From Pseudomonadales bacterium (GTDB taxonomy: Bacteria > Pseudomonadota > Gammaproteobacteria > Pseudomonadales > Azotimanducaceae), in assembly GCA_019634925.1 (NCBI GenBank), contig JAHCAL010000001.1:434001-498000 (forward strand): a stretch of 64,000 bases of DNA, given 5' to 3'. The notes under the pieces are model-generated. The model made no database searches, was not told the DNA's origin, and saw nothing but the letters and a program-made list of their open reading frames with translations. This document shows, one piece after another, positions 1-11,300 of the stretch. How positions within the stretch are numbered: position 1 is the stretch's first letter; every line of letters begins with the position of its first letter. Made by a program: the position numbers and the translations under genes.

Positions 1-1826
1 TGGTCCCACGCCTTGAGCCAGGCAAGTGGCTCGGCGGCATCGCCTTCCACCGACGCCGGCATCCGTGCGAGCGCCTCCCGCGCAAGCACCGAAACGTAGT
101 CGCGCTGCAGCGCGAGCGAATCATCGAACGTATGGCGCGGCTGGCCCTCCAGCACCTCCCACAGCCGTTTGTAACGCCACGGCGCGGACCACTCGAAGCC
201 CACCCGGCGTTCGTCGATCGGGTAGTCCGCCGGCAGGTTCATGCTGTTCGCCGTGCCGGTGAAGCCGCGCTCGGGATTGAACTCAACCGGCAGCGCGTCC
301 ATGTCGAAATAGCCGTCCCATTCGAATCGGCCATCACCGGGCACCGGCAGCAGCCCGTCCCAGTTGGTGCGGCGTGGAAAGAGACCACCCGGTTTGTAGC
401 CGATGTTGCCATCGATGTCGGCGTAGACCTGGTTCTCGGCCGGGGCGCCCCAGCGGTTCATGGCGGCGAGGAATTCGCGCCAGTTCTGCGCGCGCATGTA
501 TTCCACGCTGCCGAAGTAGGGCGCCATGCCGGGTTCCAGCCAGGCGGCGCGCACGGCGTACGCACGGGCGGCCGTTTCGTGCACCACCGGGCCGTGCCGC
601 GTGAAGCGCAGGCGCGCCGTACGTGGCGCCTCACCGCGTACGGCGATCGTCTCCTGCACCTCGTGAAACGGTTCGGCGCGGCCCCGGTAACGGTAGCCGT
701 TGGTTTCCTTCTGATAGACATACAGGTCTTCCTGGTCGATCGCGAAGATGGTGAGGCCGAACGCGATGGTGCCGTTGTGGCCGATGGAGATGCCCGGCAG
801 CGAAGGCTCGCCGGCGCCGATCGCGTTGAGCCCCGGTGCGACCAGGTGCGCGACGTAGCGCAGCGAAGGTACGCTGTGCGCGCGGTGCGGATCGTTGGCG
901 AGGATCGGCCGGCCGGTATCCGTGCGGGTGGGTGCCACCACCCAGTTGTTGCTGCCGAGCGCGCGGTCGACGTCGTCGGCAGCGACCCGTGCGATCAGTT
1001 CGGCGCGCAGCGCTTCGGCCGCGCTCATATCGGTCAGCTGTACCGTGTCGAATCGCACCGGCGCCTTGGCGAGGTGATAGCGGTCGAGCACCTCGGCGGG
1101 AATGCTGCACGGATCGAGTCCTTCGGGGATGCGCGCTTCCCATTCGGGTTCGAGCACCTTCCACAGCCTTGTGACCGGCATGCCGTGCCTGCAGGCGAGG
1201 CGTGCACGGTCGACTTCGGCGGTCACGTTGCGCCACAGGCCGTGGCTGCGGATGCGCACCACGTCCTCGGGCGCCCATTCGGCAGGCGTGTAGTCGAGCA
1301 GGCCGAATTCGGCTGGCAGCAGCTCGGGCTGCGTGCGCGTGAGCGCGACGAACGCGTTGATGCCGTCGGTGAACGCCGTGGCGATCGCCTTGGCATCCGA
1401 GCCGTAGGCGAGCCACTCGCGGTACATGTCGCCGCGATACAAGAAGAGGCGCGCGGCGGTGTCCTGCTCGACGTAGGCCGGGCCGAACGCCTCGGCGAGC
1501 TGGCCGAGGCCCCGGCGCCGCCAGGTATCGATCTGCCAGAGCCGGTCGCGTGCGGCGTTGAAACCCTGCACGAAGAAAGCGTCGTAGTGGGTGCCGGCGT
1601 AGATGTGCGGCACGCCCCACTGATCGATCACGATCTCGGCCGGCGCCTCGAGCCCATCGACTTCGTAGGTGATGGTCTCCGGAGGGGGGAGGGGTGCGGT
1701 GGGCGCGTCTGCGGCGAAGGATGCGTGGCCGACGCCGAGCGCCATCAGGATCAGCCAGGCCGACCACACAGGTCGTCCGATGGCGGTCCCGGCCGCCTGC
1801 GTGGGGTCAGGGCTCGGCACCGTCAT
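1..1826 (-). CDS. Penicillin acylase family hydrolase, secreted (3' end beyond window)
   Basis: At least 608 residues are visible. The ATG at 1826 has AGGAG upstream. A hydrophobic signal segment lies at about residues 17-41 and ends near SFAADA. The N-terminal nucleophile is Ser292 in GSNNWVVAP, preceded by the Gly at which these precursors self-cleave into alpha and beta chains. Further on, PAENQVYADIDGNIGY is the conserved beta-chain block. Family members hydrolyse amide bonds, such as penicillin G, cephalosporin side chains or acyl-homoserine lactones, in the periplasm. The substrate cannot be read from this sequence. The gene starts 34 bases after the nrdB stop on the same strand with no clear terminator, so read-through from nrdAB is possible. 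The C-terminus lies left of base 1. Confidence 0.9.
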   Translation of the reverse strand, partial: MTVPSPDPTQAAGTAIGRPVWSAWLILMALGVGHASFAADAPTAPLPPPETITYEVDGLEAPAEIVIDQWGVPHIYAGTHYDAFFVQGFNAARDRLWQIDTWRRRGLGQLAEAFGPAYVEQDTAARLFLYRGDMYREWLAYGSDAKAIATAFTDGINAFVALTRTQPELLPAEFGLLDYTPAEWAPEDVVRIRSHGLWRNVTAEVDRARLACRHGMPVTRLWKVLEPEWEARIPEGLDPCSIPAEVLDRYHLAKAPVRFDTVQLTDMSAAEALRAELIARVAADDVDRALGSNNWVVAPTRTDTGRPILANDPHRAHSVPSLRYVAHLVAPGLNAIGAGEPSLPGISIGHNGTIAFGLTIFAIDQEDLYVYQKETNGYRYRGRAEPFHEVQETIAVRGEAPRTARLRFTRHGPVVHETAARAYAVRAAWLEPGMAPYFGSVEYMRAQNWREFLAAMNRWGAPAENQVYADIDGNIGYKPGGLFPRRTNWDGLLPVPGDGRFEWDGYFDMDALPVEFNPERGFTGTANSMNLPADYPIDERRVGFEWSAPWRYKRLWEVLEGQPRHTFDDSLALQRDYVSVLAREALARMPASVEGDAAEPLAWLKAWD

Positions 1827-1860
1827 CGGCTCTCCTGTTGCGTGGCGACCTGTCAGCGGA

Positions 1861-3228
1861 TCAATCGGTCCAGGACAGCGCGCCGCCGGTCTGGTATTCG
1901 GTGACGCGGGTCTCGAAGAAGTTCTTCTCCTTCTTGAGGTCCATGATCTCCGACATCCACGGGAACGGATTCTTGACCCCGGGGAACTGCTCGGTCAGGC
2001 CGATCTGCGCGAGCCGGCGGTTCGCGATGAACTGCAGGTACTCGGCCATCATGTTGGCGTTCATGCCGAGGATGCCGCGCGGCATGGTGTCGCGCGCGTA
2101 TTCGATCTCGAGCTGGGTGCCTTCCAGGATCATCTGCCGCGCGATGCGCTGGGTCTCGTCGTCCCACAGGTGCGGGTTTTCCATCTTGATCTGGTTGATC
2201 ACGTCGATGCCGAAGTTCACGTGCATCGACTCGTCGCGCAGGATGTACTGGAACTGTTCCGCCGTGCCGGTCATCTTGTTGCGCCGGCCCATGGAAAGGA
2301 TCTGCGTGAAGCCGCAGTAGAAGAAGATGCCTTCCAGCACGCAGTAGTAGGCGATCAGGTTCTTCAGCAGCGCCTTGTCCGTTTCCGGGGTGCCGGTGTT
2401 GAAGGTCGGGTCGGAGACTTCCTTCGTGTACTTGAGTGCCCAGGACGCCTTGCGCGCGACCGCCGGGACCTCGTGGTACATGTTGAAGATCTCGCCTTCG
2501 TCCATGCCGAGCGACTCGATCACGTACTGGTAGGCGTGGGTGTGGATCGCCTCCTCGAACGCCTGGCGCAGCAGGTACTGGCGGCATTCGGGGTTGGTGA
2601 TCAGCCGGTAGATGGCGAGCACCAGGTTGTTGGCCACCAGCGAGTCGGCGGTGGAGAAGAAGCCGAGGCTGCGCTTGACGATCACGCGCTCGTCGTCGGT
2701 GAGTCCGCCTTCGGCCTTCCACGTGGCGATGTCCGCGGTCATGTTCACTTCCTGCGGCATCCAGTGGTTGGCGCAGCCGTCGAGGTACTTCTGCCACGCC
2801 CAGTCGTACTTGAACGGCACCAACTGATTGAGGTCGGCGCGGCAGTTGATCATGCGCTTCTTGTCGACGGTGACGCGCTGGTACTCCTCGGCGGGTCCGT
2901 CGCCGATCATCGGCGCGTCCAGTCCGGCGAGCGCAACCTCGGCCTGGTGCATGACCTCCTGCCGGGTGGCGGTCGATGTGACCGAAGGTTCGGCCACCGT
3001 GATCGGCTCCGCGAGGGCGGCCGCGGCCGGGGTCGCGGAGGCGTTGACCGGTTCGGGCGCACGCTGCGGCGCCGGTTCGGCAACAGCAGCCGTTACCGTC
3101 GGCGTGTGGAGCGCGGGGGCCGCCGGCGCGACCTGTGCCGACTCGGCTTGTTCAGCTCGCGGTACCGGCGTGCGCTTCGCGGCCGGCAGCCTGTCGTCGT
3201 CTTCGTAATCGTCCCAGCTCAGCATCAT
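1861..3228 (-). CDS. nrdB: Class Ia ribonucleotide reductase, beta subunit
   Basis: R2 protein of 455 residues. It houses the diiron-tyrosyl radical cofactor and passes the radical to NrdA to make dNDPs. All ligands are visible: Asp195, Glu226 and His229 (in EEAIHTHAY), Glu299 and Glu333/His336 (RDESMH). The radical tyrosine is Tyr233, four residues after His229, so this is a tyrosyl-radical enzyme and not a class Ic enzyme. Residues about 15-90 form an Ala/Pro/Glu-rich linker, longer than in E. coli NrdB (376 residues). AAGGAG precedes two consecutive ATGs (3228 and 3225), and either could be used. The gene lies 25 bases after nrdA and is surely cotranscribed with it. Confidence 0.96.
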   Translation of the reverse strand: MMLSWDDYEDDDRLPAAKRTPVPRAEQAESAQVAPAAPALHTPTVTAAVAEPAPQRAPEPVNASATPAAAALAEPITVAEPSVTSTATRQEVMHQAEVALAGLDAPMIGDGPAEEYQRVTVDKKRMINCRADLNQLVPFKYDWAWQKYLDGCANHWMPQEVNMTADIATWKAEGGLTDDERVIVKRSLGFFSTADSLVANNLVLAIYRLITNPECRQYLLRQAFEEAIHTHAYQYVIESLGMDEGEIFNMYHEVPAVARKASWALKYTKEVSDPTFNTGTPETDKALLKNLIAYYCVLEGIFFYCGFTQILSMGRRNKMTGTAEQFQYILRDESMHVNFGIDVINQIKMENPHLWDDETQRIARQMILEGTQLEIEYARDTMPRGILGMNANMMAEYLQFIANRRLAQIGLTEQFPGVKNPFPWMSEIMDLKKEKNFFETRVTEYQTGGALSWTD

Positions 3229-3253
3229 GCTGCTCCTTGTCCTGTCCGCGCGC

Positions 3254-6199
3254 TCACTGGCACGCTTCGCAATCCGGGTCGTCGATCGAGCACGCCAGCG
3301 GTACTTCGGCCGCGCTCCGTCCGTTCAGGTCGTCGAATCCGCCTGCCGCGGGCGTGGTCGGCGCAGAAGGCGCGGCCGCCACGGCGTTCAGCCGGCTGCC
3401 TTCCACCGTCGACTTCTCGGCGCTGGTGGCGCCGAGCGCGCGCAGGTAGTAGGTGGTCTTGAGGCCGCGCAGCCACGCCATCCGGTAAGTGATGTCGAGC
3501 TTCTTGCCGGAAGCACCGGCGATGTACAGGTTCAGCGATTGCGCCTGGTCGATCCATTTCTGCCGACGGCTTGCCGCATCCACCAGCCAGCGCGGCTCCA
3601 CTTCGAACGCGGTGGCGTAGAGCTGCTTCAGTTCCTCGGGCACCCGCTGGATCGACTTCAGGCTGCCGTCGAAGTACTTCAGGTCGTTGACCATCACCTT
3701 GTCCCACAGGCCGAGACGCTTGAGGTCGTGCACCATGAACGGATTCACCACGGTGAACTCGCCGGAGAGGTTCGATTTCACGTACAGGTTCTGGTAGGTC
3801 GGCTCGATCGACTGCGAAACACCGGTGATGTTGGCGATGGTCGCGGTCGGCGCGATCGCCATCACGTTGGAATTGCGCATGCCGTGGATCTGCACCTTGC
3901 TGCGCAGTTTCTCCCAGTCGAGCGTCGCGGTGTGGTCGACGTCGAGGTACTGCTCGCCGCGCTCCTGGCGCAGCAGCTTGAGCGAATCGATCGGCAGGAT
4001 GCCGCGGCTCCAGAGCGAGCCGGAGTAGCTCGGATACGCACCGCGCTCCTTGGCGAGCTTGCTGGAGGCCTCGATTGCGAAATAGCTGATCGCTTCCATG
4101 GAGCGGTCGGCGAACTCGACTGCGGCGTCGCTGCCGTACGGCAGACGCAGGCGGTAGAGCGCATCCTGGAAGCCCATGATGCCGAGGCCCACCGGGCGGT
4201 GGCGCATGTTGGAGGTGCGTGCCTGCGGCACCGAGTAGTAGTTGATGTCGATCACGTTGTCGAGCATGCGCACGGCGGTGCGCACGGTTTTCTTCAGCTT
4301 CTTCATGTCGAGCTCGCCGTCGACCACGTGCTGGGCGAGGTTGACCGAGCCGAGGTTGCAGACCGCCACTTCCTCGCGCGAAGTGTTGAGCGTGATCTCG
4401 GTGCACAGGTTCGACGAGTGCACGACGCCCACGTGCTGCTGCGGCGAGCGCAGGTTGCACGGATCCTTGAACGTGATCCACGGGTGGCCGGTCTCGAACA
4501 GCATCGAGAGCATCTTGCGCCACAGGTCCTGGGCACGGACGCGCTTGAAGAGCTTCAGTTCGCCGGTGCGGGTCTGTTCCTCGTACTCCTGGTAACGCTT
4601 CTCGAACGCGCGACCGAACAGATCGTGCAGGTCCTTGGCGTCGCTCGGCGAAAAGAGCGTCCACTCGCCGTCCTCGAACACGCGCTTCATGAACAGGTCC
4701 GGAATCCAGTTCGCGGTGTTCATGTCGTGGGTGCGGCGACGGTCGTCGCCCGTGTTCTTGCGCAGCTCGAGGAATTCCTCGATGTCGAGGTGCCAGGTCT
4801 CGAGGTAGGAGCAGACCGCGCCCTTGCGCTTGCCGCCCTGGTTGACGGCCACGGCGGTGTCGTTGACCACCTTGAGGAACGGCACCACGCCCTGCGACTT
4901 GCCGTTGGTGCCCTTGATGTACGAGCCGAGCGCGCGTACCGGGGTCCAGTCGTTGCCGAGTCCGCCCGCCCACTTGGAGAGCATGGCGTTGTCCTTGATC
5001 GCGCCGTAGATGCCTTCGAGGTCGTCCGGCACCGTGGTGAGGAAGCACGACGACAGCTGTGGGCGCAGCGTGCCGGAGTTGAACAGCGTCGGCGTCGACG
5101 ACATGTAGTCGAACGACGAGAGCAGGTCGTAGAACTCGATGGCACGCGCGTTCGGGTGGTCCTCCTCGGCGGCGAGGCCCATGGCGACGCGCATGAAGAA
5201 GACCTGTGGCAGTTCGAAACGCACGCCATCGGAGTGGATGAAGTAACGGTCGTACAGCGTCTGCAGGCCGAGGTAGGTGAACTCCTGGTCGCGCTCGGGC
5301 TTCAGCGCCGCGCCGAGCTCGTCGAGGTCGAATCCGCCGAGCTGCGGGGCGAGCAGTTCGAGTTCGATGCCACGCCGGACGAAGGCCTTGAACGCAGCCG
5401 CGTACACGGTCGCCATCTCGGACTGGGTCGCGTGGTAGCCCTTGTTCGCGTTGACGCCGAGGAAGCGCAGCGCTTCGCTGCGCAAATCGTCCATCAGCAG
5501 GCGCGCGGTGACGTAGGTGTAGTTCGGCTCTTCCTCGACCAGCGTGCGAGCGGTGATCACGAGCGAGGTCGCGACGTCCCGCTCGGAGATGCCGTCGTAC
5601 ATGTTGTTCATCGCTTCGCGCAGCACACGCTCCGCGTCGACGTCGTTCAGTCCCGAGCAGGCTTCCGTCACCAGCTGGCGGATGCGTGCGACGTCGAGCG
5701 GTGCACGGGTGCCGTCGGCGGCGACCACGTTGATCGTGGTGCGCGGGGCCTCCTGCGGAGCCTGTTCTGCGCGGCGCTGCGCACGGGCGCGGGCGCGTTC
5801 CTCGCGGTACAGCACGTAGTCGCGGGCGACCTTGTGCTCGCCCGAACGCATGAGCGCGAGTTCCACCTGGTCCTGGATGTCCTCGATATGGATGGTGCCG
5901 CCAGACGGGAACCGGCGCCGGAAGGTGGTGGAGACCTGGTCGGTCAGTTCCTCGACGAGTTCGCGGATGCGCGGCGAGGCGGCCGCGCTGCCGCCTTCCA
6001 CCGCGAGGAAGGCCTTGGACATGGCGACCGCGATCTTGTCGTCGGTATAGGGCACGACCGTGCCGTTGCGCTTGATGACCTTTAGCTGGCCCGGCGCCGT
6101 GGCGGCGATCGAGGCGGGCAACGGGGTGGCGGTCGCGGCGGCTGGCTGGATGGTCTCGGCGCTGTCGCTGCTGGTGAAGTCCCTGGCGTCGGTGTGCAT
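3254..6199 (-). CDS. nrdA: Class Ia ribonucleotide reductase, alpha subunit
   Basis: R1 subunit of 981 residues; it reduces ribonucleoside diphosphates. Two ATP-cone domains stand at the N-terminus, from about residue 39 ([20 protein letters not shown]) and from about 148, giving the double-cone architecture of Pseudomonas NrdA. Active-site residues are Cys385 (SSCFLTTV), the N-x-C-x-E triad around Cys599 (NLCTEITL), and Cys614 (VCNLGSVN). The C-terminal thiol pair is in DPDCEACQ. The frame is open upstream to 6358. The ATG at 6199, beginning MHTDARD, is chosen because Pseudomonas NrdA begins similarly and the upstream stretch is low-complexity. The promoter lies about 350 bases upstream, giving a long leader. 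Confidence 0.95.
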   Translation of the reverse strand: MHTDARDFTSSDSAETIQPAAATATPLPASIAATAPGQLKVIKRNGTVVPYTDDKIAVAMSKAFLAVEGGSAAASPRIRELVEELTDQVSTTFRRRFPSGGTIHIEDIQDQVELALMRSGEHKVARDYVLYREERARARAQRRAEQAPQEAPRTTINVVAADGTRAPLDVARIRQLVTEACSGLNDVDAERVLREAMNNMYDGISERDVATSLVITARTLVEEEPNYTYVTARLLMDDLRSEALRFLGVNANKGYHATQSEMATVYAAAFKAFVRRGIELELLAPQLGGFDLDELGAALKPERDQEFTYLGLQTLYDRYFIHSDGVRFELPQVFFMRVAMGLAAEEDHPNARAIEFYDLLSSFDYMSSTPTLFNSGTLRPQLSSCFLTTVPDDLEGIYGAIKDNAMLSKWAGGLGNDWTPVRALGSYIKGTNGKSQGVVPFLKVVNDTAVAVNQGGKRKGAVCSYLETWHLDIEEFLELRKNTGDDRRRTHDMNTANWIPDLFMKRVFEDGEWTLFSPSDAKDLHDLFGRAFEKRYQEYEEQTRTGELKLFKRVRAQDLWRKMLSMLFETGHPWITFKDPCNLRSPQQHVGVVHSSNLCTEITLNTSREEVAVCNLGSVNLAQHVVDGELDMKKLKKTVRTAVRMLDNVIDINYYSVPQARTSNMRHRPVGLGIMGFQDALYRLRLPYGSDAAVEFADRSMEAISYFAIEASSKLAKERGAYPSYSGSLWSRGILPIDSLKLLRQERGEQYLDVDHTATLDWEKLRSKVQIHGMRNSNVMAIAPTATIANITGVSQSIEPTYQNLYVKSNLSGEFTVVNPFMVHDLKRLGLWDKVMVNDLKYFDGSLKSIQRVPEELKQLYATAFEVEPRWLVDAASRRQKWIDQAQSLNLYIAGASGKKLDITYRMAWLRGLKTTYYLRALGATSAEKSTVEGSRLNAVAAAPSAPTTPAAGGFDDLNGRSAAEVPLACSIDDPDCEACQ

Positions 6200-6488
6200 G
6201 GTCTCGTCTAACCCCCGTGAATCAATATGTGAAGGCGGTACCGGGTGTGCGCCCGTTACGGCCGGAATCGGTCCTGCTGGTGGTGCGGCCGCGGCTGCAG
6301 ATTGCGCGGATGCGGACGCAGCGGGACGGTCTCTTGCCGTCACGTCCTGACACAACACCTAGTGGTTGCCGGTTCCCTGCCGCGCGCGCCGTTCCGGGCA
6401 GGGTGGTCCTGCCGGACGAACCGTCGTCTGCATGAAGTATGCGGTCCGTTGTCCGATCCATCGGTCCAGGATTCCTGGCTCGGCGCTT

Positions 6489-6508
6489 GCGTAATACTGC
6501 CATTACGC
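6489..6508. promoter_or_regulatory. Inverted repeat GCGTAAT-6-ATTACGC
   Basis: Perfect 7-base arms separated by ACTGCC, just downstream of the proximal NrdR-like box in the predicted nrdA leader. It could be a third operator or an RNA hairpin. No regulator can be assigned. Confidence 0.4.
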
Positions 6509-6516
6509 GGTCGGAA

Positions 6517-6563
6517 ACCTACAAGATGTAGGGGTAGGCGGCCGCGGAGGCACAAGATAAGCC
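6517..6563 (-). promoter_or_regulatory. Tandem NrdR-like boxes
   Basis: Two related palindromic sites share the core ATCTTGT (minus strand), at 6517-6532 and 6548-6563, offset by exactly 31 bases. The proximal one contains the inverted repeat CCTACA-3-TGTAGG. NrdR is known to bind paired boxes about three helical turns apart upstream of ribonucleotide reductase genes. Assignment to NrdR rests on spacing, location and partial similarity to the consensus ACACWATATATWGTGT. The two cores match each other better than they match that consensus. Confidence 0.6.
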
Positions 6564-6582
6564 CCTGTCCGGGTTTATGCAA
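6554..6582 (-). promoter_or_regulatory. Probable sigma70 promoter for nrdAB
   Basis: Read on the minus strand, TTGCAT (6582-6577) and TATCTT (6559-6554) are separated by exactly 17 bases. The -10 hexamer lies inside the distal NrdR-like box, so repressor binding would occlude polymerase. The predicted start of transcription is near 6547, which gives a leader of roughly 350 bases before the nrdA ATG. Confidence 0.6.
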
Positions 6583-6591
6583 GGCGCAGGC

Positions 6592-6621
6592 TGTGGATAA
6601 CCGGGAACAGCCTGTGGACGA
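6592..6621 (-). promoter_or_regulatory. DnaA box(es) upstream of the nrdA promoter
   Basis: TGTGGATAA at 6592-6600 is the perfect 9-mer TTATCCACA on the minus strand. A weaker copy, TGTGGACGA, lies at 6613-6621. In E. coli, DnaA binds boxes just upstream of the nrdAB promoter and couples dNTP supply to replication initiation. The same arrangement, 10 bases upstream of the -35 hexamer, is seen here. hda, which inactivates DnaA, is in the same window. Confidence 0.6.
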
Positions 6622-6716
6622 TCCGCACGGCTCGTCAGGCTGCCTTGCAGTTCCTCTGCTATGCCTCCGCAAGACTACCGGCGGCCGGGTGAGCGCGTGC
6701 TCGCGCGCCGTCGACC

Positions 6717-6734
6717 ACCACTATATATTGTGGT
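6717..6734 (+). promoter_or_regulatory. 18-base palindrome over the likely glpK -10 region
   Basis: ACCACTATATATTGTGGT is self-complementary except for one central pair. Its core CTATATATTG matches the NrdR consensus core CWATATATWG, although the nearest gene in the plus direction is glpK, 36 bases away. TATATT at 6724-6729 could serve as the glpK -10 hexamer, so a protein bound here would block that promoter. No clear -35 is visible. See the overlapping hairpin at 6730-6757. Confidence 0.5.
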
Positions 6735-6757
6735 CCGCGAACGACCGCGCGGACCAC
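6730..6757 (+). promoter_or_regulatory. 10-base-pair hairpin before the glpK ribosome-binding site
   Basis: GTGGTCCGCG (6730-6739) pairs perfectly with CGCGGACCAC (6748-6757) across an 8-base loop, ending next to the Shine-Dalgarno run GGAGGGG (6759-6765). The left arm GTGGTC can instead pair with GACCAC at 6713-6718, so the two stems exclude each other. Confidence 0.5.
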
Positions 6758-6769
6758 CGGAGGGGACTC

Positions 6770-8248
<1,479 letters not shown>

Positions 8249-8260
8249 CGCAGGCGTGGC

Positions 8261-8279
8261 GGCGCACGTGCTGTGCGCC
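8261..8279 (+). terminator. Weak hairpin after glpK
   Basis: GGCGCAC and GTGCGCC form a perfect 7-base stem with a 5-base loop, 12 bases after the glpK stop. No U tract follows, so an intrinsic terminator is only possible. Confidence 0.25.
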
Positions 8280-8387
8280 GGTTCTCGCAAAGGCCGTGCC
8301 GTAGCCTCGTTGTGCGGCGCCGAGCGGGTGACCTCATGCCGATGATGGGTTAAGGTTTCGTATGCGGTCCGCAGAGAATCACCCAGC

Positions 8388-11300
8388 TTGAATCGCCGAC
8401 GTTTCGCCAGGCAGCCGGTTTCCGTTTCCGCGCTCGTGCACCCGGCGAAAGGCCGGTCTTGGCTGTGCGGAATCCGCGATTTCTGCCAGCAGGGCATGAT
8501 GCTGACCGGCAGCGGGACGACCCGCTCGCTCGCCGCGGTCGGCGCCGATCCGCGTCCCGGTGATCAGCTCGCCGTTCACTTCTCCGTCCCGTCGCCAACC
8601 GGTACACGCCACTTCCGTGTGCAGGCCAAGATCGCGCGCATGCTGGAGGACGGCAAAGGCGTGGGCGTGATGTTCGATCCGGCGCTGCCCGCGCCGGCAT
8701 TCGAAGCGCTGCTCGACTACGCGCGCGCCACTGGCCTGGCGGCGCCACCGGCGCCGCGGCAATCGACAGAGGCGCCTCCGGCGCCGCGGCAACCGACAGA
8801 GGCGCCACCGGCGCCGCAGCAACCGAGAGAGGCGCCACCGGCGCCGGAGCCGGCCAAGGAAGTAAGGGAGACGCCGGCGATTGCGCCGGGTGGAGCATCG
8901 GTCGAGCGGCTGGCGACGCCACCGAAATCAGCTGCTGCGCCGCAGACCGTGGCATCGCCGGCCGCGCCGCAGGGAAGCGCTGTGCCGCAACCGGCCGAGG
9001 TTCAGGAAATGCCGGCGGCAGCGGCCGCAGCATCAGCGGCTGCAGCGCCCGCTGCCGCCGAAGCGGCAGAGCCTGCACTCGGCGATGATCTTGGCATCCC
9101 GCTCGAATTCCTGCGCGATGGCCGGCTGCCGGAGGCGCAGGCCGGGCAGGCGCGCGCCCTGATCCGGAGCATCCTCGAGCCCGGCCTGCGCACCATCGCC
9201 ATCCAGTTCGTCGAGATCGCCACCCGCGAATTCCTGGCCAGTGCACGCGACGCCGCGAGCAACGCGCTGCACCTGCTGTATCTCGGCGCGCTCGATCAGC
9301 TCGAGAAACGCGGCGATCTGGTTGCCGATACCTTCCTGAACCGGGTGATCGAGGAGATCGAACGCCCGACCGCGCTCGAGGAAGTGCTCGAGAAGCGCCG
9401 GCGCCGGCAGACCGGCGGTGGACGCGAACTGCGGATCGTCGACGAGGCGCAGTTCGAGGACTGGCTCGCAGTCGTGGACATCATCACCAAGGCCGAGGAG
9501 CGGCACGGTCCCGCGCTGCTCGAGCTGCGCGCGCGGCTCGGCCTGGTTGCGCGATCTTGGGCGCACAAGGAAGCGATCCCGGTCGGTCCGGCGATCATCG
9601 CGTGGGCGTTCGCCGATACGCTGAAGGACGAGAATCTGCGCCGCAACGTGGTGCCGGAAGCGTACCGCTATTTCGAACAGGCGTTCACACGCAACCTCGG
9701 GGCGCTCTACGAGCGGCTCTCCGAGGCGCTCGAGACGAGCGGCCTGTTCCCCACCACGAGCAGCCTGCGCGAAGCCCTGCGCCGCGCCCAGACGCCGCGC
9801 CCCGCGCCCCCCCGCCCCAGTCCAGGACCCGGTGTGACTCCGGGTATGGGACCAGGCGCTGGCCCCGCGTCAGGACCGGAAGCCTACCAGGCGATGGAGA
9901 ACTGGGTGCGCGAGGCGGTGATGGCCGCCGACGGGATACGCAGCGTGGGCGGCGCCACGTTCGATCCGTACGCGGCGGCCGTACCACGCAACGCCCAGGC
10001 GTATCGCGCGGTACGCAACCTGCTCGGTGCCACGCGCCGACGCGAGGCGACGGGCAGTCCGCCACCTCCGCCGGAACAGGTCTACACACGCGACGAGATC
10101 CTCGAAGCGCTGGCCGCGGTCGAGCAGGAAGTGGGCGACGCGCCGCCTTCGCCGGGTTTCCTGAAGAGCCGCCTGGCGGATGTGCTCAGGAGCCGTCACG
10201 GTGGCGCGAAACAGTTCGATCCCGAGGATCTCGAGAACCTGAGCGTGATGGAGACACTGGTCGACTCCCTCGAGGCCGACCGCTACATCACCGAAGGCGC
10301 GCGCGGCTGGATCCGCCGGCTCGAGCTCACGCTGAACAAGCTCGCCGCGAGGGATCGCGCCTTCCTGGATGCGGACGGCAGCCAGGCGGCCCACGGCGCG
10401 GTCACGCTGCTCAACCACCTCGCGCGGCTCGGCAGCGGGTCCGATACGCGCGAAGGTATCGAGCGCGACATCGGCCGTCAGGTGGACGAGCTGCTGCAGC
10501 GGCTGGTGCGTGAATACGACCGCAATCCGGAAGTACTGGGCGACGTGGTCGACGAACTCGACCCACTGGTCGACAAGCAGGCGCGCAGCTTCCGCGGCAA
10601 CCTGGAACGCACCGTGCGTGCGTCGGAAGGCAAACAGAAACTCGATCGCGCGCGCCGCGCCGTGCTGAAGGAACTCGCCAGACGGCTCGCCGGCCAGGAT
10701 GTACCAGAGCTCCTGCTGCAGTTGGTCAATCCCGGCTGGCGGAACCTGCTGGTGCACACGCACCTGCGCCGGGGTGTCGAGAGCACCGAGTGGACCGACC
10801 AGCTCGCCATCCTCGACCAGCTGCAGGGCCAGCTGCAGGGCACGATCGGCCGCGAGACGCCAGGATACGTCGAGCCGGAAACCCTGCTGAAGCGCGTCGT
10901 GCAGGGGCTCAACAGCATTTCCTTCGACCCGGCGCGGCGTACTCCGCTGGTGATGGCCCTGTCCGCAGCGCTGGTGGGCGACGCCGCGGGCGTGCGCGCA
11001 CCCATTCGGCGCGCACCGGTCGAGGCGTCGGATATCGCGAAGGCAGTGGGTCTCGAGGGTCTCGAGCGCGCGCGCGAACCCGAACCCGACATCGACGACG
11101 AACGCGAACGGGTCGCGTGGTCGCGGGCGCTGGCGCGGGCGCGGCGCATCGAAGTCGGCGAGTGGATCGCGACCACCGATGCGGACGGTCGCCCGCTGAT
11201 CCTGTCGGTGGCGTTCCTCGGCGACGATTTCGACTCGTTCGTCCTGGTCAACCGCAAGGGCGTGCGAGTGCGCGAGCTGACCCTGAAGGAGATGGCGGAC

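Larger units (their letters stand above)
6200..6769. promoter_or_regulatory. Divergent nrdA/glpK regulatory region
   Basis: 570 bases without a credible gene. On the nrdA side are a sigma70-like promoter, two NrdR-like boxes 31 bases apart, DnaA boxes and a 7-base inverted repeat. On the glpK side are an 18-base palindrome and a hairpin just before the ribosome-binding site. The stretch 6200-6480 would be the nrdA leader; I see nothing definite in it except an NrdR-like sequence at 6350-6365 (12 of 16 consensus positions). Confidence 0.7.

Noticed and set aside
1797..1812. GGGGTCAGGG near the acylase start as another REP-like unit
   Set aside because: A single partial match without a partner arm, inside coding sequence; chance is sufficient.
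132..1904. 590-codon plus-strand frame opposite the acylase
   Set aside because: Antisense shadow of a gene with an intact catalytic Ser and signal peptide.
3227..6085. 952-codon open frame on the plus strand opposite nrdA
   Set aside because: It is the antisense of a certain gene in very GC-rich DNA, where stop codons are rare. The product is Val/Arg/Glu/His-rich with no motif.
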